In this document: in pieces, positions 53,130 through 60,083 of the stretch | Position numbering within the stretch: position 1 is the stretch's first letter | How the letters are laid out: each line of letters starts with the position of its first letter | NCBI GenBank assembly: GCA_943370355.1 | Contig: CALRQP020000015.1 | Span: 18,881 to 82,880 of the forward strand | DNA length: 64,000 bases | From: JADCGM01 sp943370355 | Lineage (GTDB): Bacteria; Pseudomonadota; Alphaproteobacteria; Sphingomonadales; Sphingomonadaceae | Reading direction: 5' to 3' | Program-made: the position numbers and the translations under genes | The notes under the pieces: model-generated | The model's input: only the letters and a program-made list of their open reading frames with translations | Database searches by the model: none | What the model was told of the DNA's origin: nothing

Positions 53130-53597
53130 ATGACGGTCCTCGCTGCGCAGAGCGAAATCACGCCGAAGCTGGTCGAGGGCCTGTATCTCGAGGCGATGGG
53201 CCTTGCCGATTCGGCGCGGCGCTATTTCGATGTTGAAGGTGCCGACGACCGCGCCGCGCTCAGCCCGCTCGCGCGCGTCACCTTCAGCTGTGAATCGCTG
53301 AAGGTCACGACCCGGCTCATGCATGTCGTTGCCTGGCTCATGGTTCGGAAAGCCGTGGAGGCCGGCGAACTGACCGCCGAGGAAGCTGCCAACCCGCAGC
53401 GGCGGCTGGGCCGCGCCGCCGACATCGGCGGAGAAGTGCGCATGGATGTGCTACCGAAGCGCGCGAAGACTCTCATCGACGGCAGCATCGATCTCTACGA
53501 GCGCGTCAAGCGGCTCGATGCGCAGCTCGGCGGCGACGGTGTGCCCGGCGATGCCGGCGCCCGCGCGCTGATGGACCGGCTGCGCGCATCCTTCTGA
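53130..53597 (+). CDS. rcdA: DUF1465/RcdA-family protein
   Basis: 155 aa, all-helical. The DUF1465 family includes Caulobacter RcdA, the adaptor that helps ClpXP degrade the cell-cycle regulator CtrA. Family features: LVEGLYLEAMGLADSARRYF near the start, CESLKVTTRLMHVVAWLMVRKAV in the centre, and GSIDLYERVKRLD near the end. The start is ATG 53130 or GTG 53121; neither has a good ribosome site. It is followed at one-base overlap (TGATG) by a VOC gene. The CtrA role is known from Caulobacter and inferred here. Confidence 0.82.
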   Translation: MTVLAAQSEITPKLVEGLYLEAMGLADSARRYFDVEGADDRAALSPLARVTFSCESLKVTTRLMHVVAWLMVRKAVEAGELTAEEAANPQRRLGRAADIGGEVRMDVLPKRAKTLIDGSIDLYERVKRLDAQLGGDGVPGDAGARALMDRLRASF

Positions 53598-54016
53598 TGG
53601 CGGTATCGCTCTTCCATCTCGCCATTCCCGTCGATGATCTGGACGCCGCCCGTCGCTTTTACGGCGGTGTCATGGGCTGCCCCGAAGGCCGCAGTGATCC
53701 GCATTGGGTCGATTTCGATTTTCACGGCCACCAGCTCGTCGTGCATCTCGCGCCGCGCAGTGCACCGCCGCCGACGAACGAGGTCGATGGCGACGCCGTG
53801 CCCGTTCCCCACTTCGGCCTCGTCATGACCCGGCCCGATTGGGACGCGCTCGCCGCCCGGCTCCGCGCCGCCGGTACCCGCTTCGTCATCGAACCGCATG
53901 TCCGCTTCGCTGGCCGCACTGGCGAGCAGGCGACAATGTTCCTCTATGACCCCGCCGGCAATGCGCTCGAGTTCAAGGCGTTCACCCGGCCTGAGGAACT
54001 GTTCGCCAAATTTTAG
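53597..54016 (+). CDS. VOC-family protein (glyoxalase/bleomycin-resistance-like)
   Basis: 139-aa single-domain VOC protein: LFHLAIPVDDLDAARRFY at the start with the first His, a mid-protein PHFGLVM with the second, and FLYDPAGNALEFKAF with the Glu. It matches the common uncharacterised group near glyoxalase I-like dioxygenases. Translationally coupled to rcdA, which is unexplained. The end overlaps the convergent acyl-CoA dehydrogenase by 4 bases. Confidence 0.85.
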   Translation: MAVSLFHLAIPVDDLDAARRFYGGVMGCPEGRSDPHWVDFDFHGHQLVVHLAPRSAPPPTNEVDGDAVPVPHFGLVMTRPDWDALAARLRAAGTRFVIEPHVRFAGRTGEQATMFLYDPAGNALEFKAFTRPEELFAKF

Positions 54017-55155
54017 AGCGAGCGGCCGACCACGATTTTCATCACCTCGCTGGTGCCGCCGTAGATGCGCTGCACGCGGGCGTCGCGCCACAGGCGGGCG
54101 ATCGGATATTCGTTCATATAGCCCGCGCCGCCGTGCAGTTGCAGCGCCGCGTCGCAGACTTCCCACTGCAGTTCGGTGTGGAACAGCTTCGCAGCCGACG
54201 CCTCGACGGCGCTGAGCTCGCCCGCGACATGCCGGGTCAGGCACCAGTCGATATGCGCCCAGCCCGCCTGCAATTTCGCCTTGAGCCCGGCCAGCGTGAA
54301 CTGGGTGTTCTGGAAGTCGAACACCGTCTTGCCGAACGCCTTGCGGTCCTTGGTGAACTTCACCGCCTCGTCGAAGGCGCGCTGCGCGCCCGCCTGCCCG
54401 GCGATGGCGATCTGCAACCGCTCCTGCGGCAGGTTCTGCATCAGATAGATGAAGCCTTTGTTCTCTTCGCCGAGACAGTTGGTGATCGGTACGCGGACGT
54501 CGTTGAAGAACAGTTCCGACGTGTCGGCGGAATGCTGGCCGATCTTATCGAGGTTGCGGCCGCGCGCGAAGCCCTCCCGGTCTGCCTCGACGAGGATCAG
54601 CGACGTGCCCTTCGCGCCCTTGTCGGGATCGGTCTTGGCGACGACGATGATGATGTCGGCAGACTGGCCGTTGGTGATGTAGGTTTTCGACCCGTTGATC
54701 ACATAATGATTGCCGTCGCGGCGGGCCGTCGTTTTGACGCCCTGCAGGTCGGAGCCCGCGCCCGGTTCGGTCATCGCGATCGCGGAAATCACCTCGCCCG
54801 ACACCATGCCGGGCAGCCAGCGCCGCTTCTGCTCCTCCGAGCCGCAGTTGATGATGTAATCGACGGTGATGTCGGATTGCAGCGTAATGCCGGCCGACGA
54901 CCCGGCGTAGCTCAGTTCCTCGCCGATGATCGCATTGTAGCGATAGTCGAGTCCCAGCCCGCCATATTCCTCCGGTACCTGCGGGCAGAGCAGCCCCGCC
55001 TCGCCGCAGGCGCGCCAGAAATCGCGATCAACGACCCCTTCGGCTTCCCAGCGGTCGAGATTGGGCGTGAGATGCGTCGCAAAGAAGCGGCGCACCTGGT
55101 CGCGGAACATGTCGAGGTCGGCGTCATAGGCCGTGCGGAGCGAGGTATCGAGCAT
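54013..55155 (-). CDS. Acyl-CoA dehydrogenase (LCAD-like)
   Basis: FAD enzyme of fatty-acid or branched acyl-CoA oxidation, 380 aa. Motifs: AMTEPGAGSDLQGVKTTA (FAD/substrate), LFHTELQWEVCDAALQLHGGAGYMNEYPI, IYGGTSEVMKIVVGR. The usual C-terminal glutamate position of MCAD is Gly here (YGGT), while LPQERL carries a Glu at the place of the LCAD/isovaleryl-CoA dehydrogenase base. This points to the long-chain/isovaleryl branch. GGAG precedes the ATG at 55155; extra upstream frame is not conserved. Confidence 0.9.
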   Translation of the reverse strand: MLDTSLRTAYDADLDMFRDQVRRFFATHLTPNLDRWEAEGVVDRDFWRACGEAGLLCPQVPEEYGGLGLDYRYNAIIGEELSYAGSSAGITLQSDITVDYIINCGSEEQKRRWLPGMVSGEVISAIAMTEPGAGSDLQGVKTTARRDGNHYVINGSKTYITNGQSADIIIVVAKTDPDKGAKGTSLILVEADREGFARGRNLDKIGQHSADTSELFFNDVRVPITNCLGEENKGFIYLMQNLPQERLQIAIAGQAGAQRAFDEAVKFTKDRKAFGKTVFDFQNTQFTLAGLKAKLQAGWAHIDWCLTRHVAGELSAVEASAAKLFHTELQWEVCDAALQLHGGAGYMNEYPIARLWRDARVQRIYGGTSEVMKIVVGRSL

Positions 55156-55244
55156 GGCGGAAGTCTCCGGTCGAAGCGAGGTCGCGCCGGTAGTGCGTAG
55201 CCGTTCCCGACTGGTCAACTGCCCGGATGAAGGGGGCGCGTCGA

Positions 55245-56201
55245 TCAACCGAGCAACGGACGCTCGCGGATCCAGCGGGTTGCCAACAGCTTGGTGCCCC
55301 GTGTTACCGGCAGCCCGGCATGCACCATCCGCATGTCCGGCCGCCCCGCACATGTGTTGGCAAACAGGATCGCATCGCCCATGCGCGGGACAATCGTCAG
55401 GCCGGTCTCGACAAACCGCGTTCCGCCGCCACCGAAGCCATCATTGAGATAGATGAGCATCGTCAGGATGCGCTGGTTGTCGCCGCCTGGCAGCGCGTCG
55501 GAATGCGGACGATATTCCTGACCCGGTGCATAGCGCAGCACCTGCAGCGGCTCACCCTGTTCTGGCGCGGTGCGGCTGGCTGCGGCGATCCGGCGATTGA
55601 TGGCATGGATGGCCGGAGTTTCGTCCACGATTGGAAAGGCTGCGGAGTCGGATGTTCGCACGGGGTTGCGGATGAGCAGGCCGGTGCGTGGATCGGCAAC
55701 GACGGCTGGCTCGAACAGCGGATCGGCGGTGTCGGCAAGATAGTCGCATTCCGCCGGTGTGCAAAATCCATCGAAGCGCTCGATAGGGAGTGGTCCGCCG
55801 ATCTTCGTACCCGCGGGCAGGATCGTGGGATCGCCCTTCGCATCGACGGCCATCGCCTCGATAAGCGAGAGCTGGCGACGGGCCGCCGGAAGCTGCTCGC
55901 CGGCGCGGCGGAGATTGCGCAATGCCGTCTGCCAGTCGCGCGTGCCGCCAATGCCGCTTGCCAGAAATGCGGTGGCGATCGCATCGGCATCCGCGCGGCC
56001 TAGTTCGCCGGACTGGCAAAACCAGCGCCGCGCTGCTGCAAGGTCGCGCGGGACTGGATGTCCGGTCAAGGTCCAGATCGCCAAACTAAAGGCGGCGTCC
56101 GCGTCGCCGCGCTGCGCTGCCTCGGCAAGCAGAGCCGCTCCCTCCCGCGCCCGACCGGAGGCGGCGAGCGCTTGCGCGCGATCGGATGGCTGGTTCGTCA
56201 T
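55245..56201 (-). CDS. Prolyl-4-hydroxylase-like 2OG-Fe(II) oxygenase with Sel1 N-domain
   Basis: 318 aa. The N-terminal half has Sel1/TPR-like helical repeats (AREGAALLAEAAQRGDADAAFSLAIW, ARRWFCQSGELGRADA). The C-terminal half is a P4Hc dioxygenase: iron ligands in EYRPHSDALPG (His, Asp) and MRMVHAGLPVTRGTK (His, with Lys/Arg for 2-oxoglutarate). Likely hydroxylates a protein or peptide, substrate unknown. The ATG at 56201 gives the compact N-terminus; a start at 56237 would lie over the terminator of the TonB receptor gene. Confidence 0.87.
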   Translation of the reverse strand: MTNQPSDRAQALAASGRAREGAALLAEAAQRGDADAAFSLAIWTLTGHPVPRDLAAARRWFCQSGELGRADADAIATAFLASGIGGTRDWQTALRNLRRAGEQLPAARRQLSLIEAMAVDAKGDPTILPAGTKIGGPLPIERFDGFCTPAECDYLADTADPLFEPAVVADPRTGLLIRNPVRTSDSAAFPIVDETPAIHAINRRIAAASRTAPEQGEPLQVLRYAPGQEYRPHSDALPGGDNQRILTMLIYLNDGFGGGGTRFVETGLTIVPRMGDAILFANTCAGRPDMRMVHAGLPVTRGTKLLATRWIRERPLLG

Positions 56202-56238
56202 GACGTCAGACTGGCAGGCCAAAGGAGCGGAGGCCATG

Positions 56239-56265
56239 AAAAAGGCCGGAGCTTTCGCCCCGGCC
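56239..56265 (-). terminator. Intrinsic terminator of the TonB receptor gene
   Basis: Minus strand: GGCCGGGGC-GAAA-GCTCCGGCC (9-bp stem, one G-U pair, GNRA tetraloop; 56244-56265) followed by TTTTT (56239-56243). It is 26 bases after the receptor stop and 38 bases before the next gene's ATG. Confidence 0.88.
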
Positions 56266-56291
56266 CTTCCATTGCCATTCGGATCGGCGGA

Positions 56292-59200
56292 TCAGAACGA
56301 CACTTTGACGCCGCCATAGAAGAACTGGCCCCGGTTGTCGTAGATGCCCGATCCGGCACCGATGCCGGTCAATCCAAATGGCGGTTTGCGATTGGTAAAG
56401 TTATCGATGCCGCCATACAGATTGATGTTCTTCTTAACATCGTAGGATGCATTTATGTCGTGATAGAAGACGGCCGGATACTTCTTAATCGGCGCAAAGT
56501 CAGTATTTTGCGGCGGCAGACCATTGACCGAATTATAATCTTCGTAAGTATTTACGTACATGTGGTCGATCCACCGAAGCTGGTAACCCACCGACAATTT
56601 ATTGCGCTTGAAATTAACTGACACGTTGACCTGGTCATCCGGGTCGTTGAGTTCGCTCTTGAACACGTCCTTGAACGTCGGATCCTGCGGATTGGTGTAG
56701 CTCTCGGTCTTGATGACGTGCGTCCACACCGAGTTGACCGTTAACGTCCCCAGATCGAACGTGTGAGAGTAGTTGAGCTGTGAATCGACGCCGCGAACTT
56801 TCAATTTCGCGAAGTTGGCCGTGGACTGGAGCAGCGAGCCCGACAGCACCTGGAACGGGATTTCACCGGCCGGTCCGCCGCTTGCTCCGGCGCGCTGGAA
56901 GAGCGGGCAGAAGGGATTGTTGAGCGTCGGCGAGTCGTAACAGAGGTTCAGAATTGTCTGAGCTGACCCAATGCTGGTGATCACGTTTTTCACCGTGATG
57001 TCGTAATAATCCGCCGACACCGACAGTCCCGGGATGAACCGGGGCTGGATATAGCCGCCGAATGTGTACGAGTCAGACGTTTCCTCGGTCAGGCTCGGGT
57101 TGCCGCCGCTACGAATTTCAAGCGACGAGGTATAGACGAAGTCATAGGTTGATGGCCGGCCTGCTGCGGTGCAGTTCGCGAGGCGGGTCGCCGACCCCGT
57201 GGCAAGATTGCGGGCCGAGCAGGGGTCGCTTGGGGCCGGTGCGAAATTCTGACCCTGTGCGGAATAGAGATCGGACAGGGCGGGCGCGCGAACTGCACGA
57301 TTGTAGGCACCCCGGAACGTAATGTCTCTCACCGGGCTCCAAATGCCTTCGCCGCCATAAGTATACACGGTTCCCGTGGAGCCCTTGTAGTCGGAAACGC
57401 GGCCCGATCCTTTCAGGGTAAGTTCCTCGAAGAACGGCCGATCCTTCAGCAGCGGCACCCGGACTTCGCCAAATGCTTCCTTCACGCCGAACGATGGCGA
57501 GGTGAAGCTGGGGATGGCATTGTAGAAGGCGTAACCCGCCTGCGTGGTATCATCGAGATCGTAACGCAGGGTTTCGCGGCGATATTCTGCGCCGATCGAG
57601 AATGCGACGGGGCCGCCCGGTAGTTCGAACAGTTGACTGGAATCACCAGCGACGTAAGCCGTCGCGTCGAATTGGGTGATCTTGCCCGTCGCGAGCGTGT
57701 TGATCAGAAGATATTGCTTCGCGGCATTGCTGATATTGCCGACGCCGAACGGATTGAGGGGCGTACATGCCGCCACGTCGGCCGCGAGAACCGCCGGGTT
57801 GCCGGCGCGGTCGGTGCCGGCATAGCGCGAATCCACCTGCGACCGGCAGACGATCTGCCCGGCACTGTTGAGCGTCGTATCGGTCGCGAGCAGGAAGCGC
57901 TGGCGATTGATGTTGCCCTGGATTTCGTTGCGTTCCTTATGCTCGCCGTAGTTCAGCGAAATCTCGTAATTCCAGTCGTCGTTGAAATCGCCACGGACGC
58001 CGGCGACGATCCGGTAGGTTTCACGGCGGAACTTCTCGTCACGGATGCCAAGATCAAGATAGTTGCGCCGGAGGCTGAAGCGATAGGTACCTGCCGCGAC
58101 CTGCGCGAGCGACGCGGCCTGGTTGGCCAGCCCTGCCGCCGTGGTTCCATATGCAGTTCCGGTGTTCGGATTGACGCCGGCTGTGATTGATGCCGTCAGC
58201 TGGGCAGAGATGGTCGCCCGCGATGCCGCCGACAAATAGGGATTGTCGATACGGATGCCTTCGCGGTTCAAAGTCGTGCCGGTTGTCGAATAGGAACGAT
58301 CAACCAGGCCGGTGCCCGTGATTGAGTCAGAAAGCGTCTGGCCCTGCGAGAAGAACGGGCCGCTCTGCGAGCCGAACGCGTCGCTGCGCACATACTTTGC
58401 TTCAATGAATCCCACGAGCGCCGGGCTCACCTCATAATGCGCCACGAGGTTCGTCGAATAGCGCTTGAGGTCGGGCGTCAGCGCGAGCAGCATGCCCTCG
58501 CGACCAGAATAACCGTTGCCGCCGATGACGCTGCCGTTCGGGCCGAGGCCGACACGTGTTCCGGTCTGCGGTGTCAGGCTGCCGTCCGGGTTGAAAAGAA
58601 ACAGGCAGGTGAACGAGTTACCGACGGTATCCACTCCGCACGGCGCGGTTGAAACGTTCGGCTGCCGGAAGCCGAGCTGGCCACCCAGCGAAATCGTTGT
58701 CGAACGGATGTCCCGGAAAAATGTCCGGTCGAACACGCCGTCGGAACCATTCACAGCCCCGGCCGGGTCAGTATCGGTAACGACGAAGCCATCGTTTTGC
58801 CGCAGATTCGGGCGGTTCGATGCGTAGAAGCGGGCGTTGTGAGAAAATTCGAAGTTGATGGCGACATTGCCGCGGCCGTCTGCGAAATTCTTGCCCGCGA
58901 TGACCGAACCAAACTGGTTCTCGGCATCGCCATAATTGCTGACCCCGCCTTGGGCGCGAGCCTGAACTCCCTCGAAATCCTGCTTGAGGATGAAATTGAC
59001 GACGCCGCCAATGGCATCCGAGCCATACACGGCCGATGCGCCGCCCGTCACGATATCGATGCGCTCGATGAGTTCGGATGGGATGGTATTGATATCGACC
59101 GACACGCCATTGAGCAAAACGTCTGACCCGACGTGACGCCGCCCGTTCACGAGAACCAGAGTCCGCGCAGTGCCGAGGCCGCGGAGATCGAGCAGATTCA

Positions 59201-59531
59201 GGCCGCGGTTGCCGAGGTTGCGGGTCGAGTTCTGCTGGCTGTAGGTCGAGCGCAGTTGCGGCAGATCGTTGAGAAGATCGCCAACCGCGATGTTGCCGGT
59301 CTGATGCAGCTCCTCGGCGGTGACGACGGTGACCGGCGCCGCCGACTCAAGGTTCGGCGCACGAATGCGTGACCCGGTCACGACAATCGTCTCAGCACCG
59401 TCGTCCGCTGCCTCGGCAGCTGCGGTCTTGACCGGAGCGACGGCTGGCTTGTCGATTTGGGCGGCAGCGGCCTGTGAGAGCATGACGGCTGTCAGCGCGG
59501 TGCCTGCCAGCAAATAGCGGTCGAAACGCAT
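56292..59531 (-). CDS. TonB-dependent outer-membrane receptor
   Basis: Outer-membrane 22-strand barrel with plug for energised uptake, 1,079 aa, in the long class frequent in sphingomonads and Caulobacter. Signal peptide RFDRYLLAGTALTAVMLSQAAAA; TonB-box-like ETIVVTGSRIR (~55-65); plug with TLVLVNGRRHVGSD and DIVTGGASAVYGSDAIGGVVNFI; C-terminal barrel ends GQFFYGGVKVSF with terminal Phe. GGGGGA precedes the ATG at 59531. No transport or degradation partner is beside it, so the ligand (oligosaccharide, peptide or siderophore) is open. A palindrome lies ~100 bases upstream. Confidence 0.95.
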   Translation of the reverse strand: MRFDRYLLAGTALTAVMLSQAAAAQIDKPAVAPVKTAAAEAADDGAETIVVTGSRIRAPNLESAAPVTVVTAEELHQTGNIAVGDLLNDLPQLRSTYSQQNSTRNLGNRGLNLLDLRGLGTARTLVLVNGRRHVGSDVLLNGVSVDINTIPSELIERIDIVTGGASAVYGSDAIGGVVNFILKQDFEGVQARAQGGVSNYGDAENQFGSVIAGKNFADGRGNVAINFEFSHNARFYASNRPNLRQNDGFVVTDTDPAGAVNGSDGVFDRTFFRDIRSTTISLGGQLGFRQPNVSTAPCGVDTVGNSFTCLFLFNPDGSLTPQTGTRVGLGPNGSVIGGNGYSGREGMLLALTPDLKRYSTNLVAHYEVSPALVGFIEAKYVRSDAFGSQSGPFFSQGQTLSDSITGTGLVDRSYSTTGTTLNREGIRIDNPYLSAASRATISAQLTASITAGVNPNTGTAYGTTAAGLANQAASLAQVAAGTYRFSLRRNYLDLGIRDEKFRRETYRIVAGVRGDFNDDWNYEISLNYGEHKERNEIQGNINRQRFLLATDTTLNSAGQIVCRSQVDSRYAGTDRAGNPAVLAADVAACTPLNPFGVGNISNAAKQYLLINTLATGKITQFDATAYVAGDSSQLFELPGGPVAFSIGAEYRRETLRYDLDDTTQAGYAFYNAIPSFTSPSFGVKEAFGEVRVPLLKDRPFFEELTLKGSGRVSDYKGSTGTVYTYGGEGIWSPVRDITFRGAYNRAVRAPALSDLYSAQGQNFAPAPSDPCSARNLATGSATRLANCTAAGRPSTYDFVYTSSLEIRSGGNPSLTEETSDSYTFGGYIQPRFIPGLSVSADYYDITVKNVITSIGSAQTILNLCYDSPTLNNPFCPLFQRAGASGGPAGEIPFQVLSGSLLQSTANFAKLKVRGVDSQLNYSHTFDLGTLTVNSVWTHVIKTESYTNPQDPTFKDVFKSELNDPDDQVNVSVNFKRNKLSVGYQLRWIDHMYVNTYEDYNSVNGLPPQNTDFAPIKKYPAVFYHDINASYDVKKNINLYGGIDNFTNRKPPFGLTGIGAGSGIYDNRGQFFYGGVKVSF

Positions 59532-59624
59532 GAAAATTCCCCCTGAATGATTCAAAAATCCGCAGTTTTCCTGCTGAATTTCCTGAACGGAGGATTAACC
59601 GCTCGTAACGGGATCGCAACATAG

Positions 59625-59642
59625 GTTCACATTATTGTGAAC
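59625..59642. promoter_or_regulatory. Palindrome upstream of the TonB receptor gene
   Basis: GTTCACA-TTAT-TGTGAAC, a perfect 7-bp inverted repeat with a 4-base centre, in an AT-richer stretch 94-111 bases before the receptor ATG. Size and shape suit a GntR-, LacI- or CRP-like dimer site controlling the receptor. Confidence 0.5.
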
Positions 59643-59656
59643 TTTCGGGCATCGAC

Positions 59657-59676
59657 TGTGACCCTTTTGCGTCACA
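59657..59676. promoter_or_regulatory. Second inverted repeat upstream of the TonB receptor gene
   Basis: TGTGAC and GTCACA with an 8-base spacer, 14 bases from the first palindrome. The half-sites resemble CRP/FNR-type TGTGA but the spacing is two bases wider on each side than the CRP optimum. It lies just after the stop of the lipoprotein gene. Confidence 0.35.
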
Positions 59677-59687
59677 TAGCTGTGGCG

Positions 59688-60083
59688 TCAAATCTCGGGG
59701 CAGCGGCTCAGGACGATCGGCGGCTGGGTGTCGCGGATCAGCGACATGCGGTCGTTCGGCATTTCGCCGAGGCTCCATTGCTCGACCGAGGATGCGCCGC
59801 CGCCGATGCAGGCGACTTCGATGTTGAGGCCGGTCGCGGTCGGGGTTTCGCGCTGGAAGATGCAGCTGGTGTTGTCGCGCGTCTTCACCTGGTCGGCGCC
59901 GAAGTCATACCACTGCGTTTCGCAGAGAGATGTCGCAGGTGCCCAGCGGCCAGCATAGCGGAGGTTCGACGTCTTGAACGCGACCGAGCGCGCCGGATTG
60001 TCCGCCGGCTGCTTGTGCTTCGGCCGGTCGCAGGCCACGAGCGCCAGTGCGGCGACGAGCAGCAGGGCCGACGGATGGATCAC
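59688..60083 (-). CDS. Small lipoprotein of unknown function
   Basis: 131 aa with a lipoprotein signal (HPSALLLVAALALVAC; lipobox LVAC, acylated C18). The mature part has three more cysteines (in TSLCETQWYDF, NTSCIFQRE and EVACIGGG, plus one near the end in LSRCPEI). It may be disulphide-bonded and resembles DUF3617-like small envelope proteins, without certain assignment. The start is a GTG overlapping the ppdK stop (GTGA). Confidence 0.75.
   Translation of the reverse strand: MIHPSALLLVAALALVACDRPKHKQPADNPARSVAFKTSNLRYAGRWAPATSLCETQWYDFGADQVKTRDNTSCIFQRETPTATGLNIEVACIGGGASSVEQWSLGEMPNDRMSLIRDTQPPIVLSRCPEI

Noticed and set aside
59657..59676. Canonical CRP site
   Set aside because: Half-sites resemble TGTGA/TCACA but are separated by 10 rather than 6 bases, so it is listed only as an unassigned dyad.
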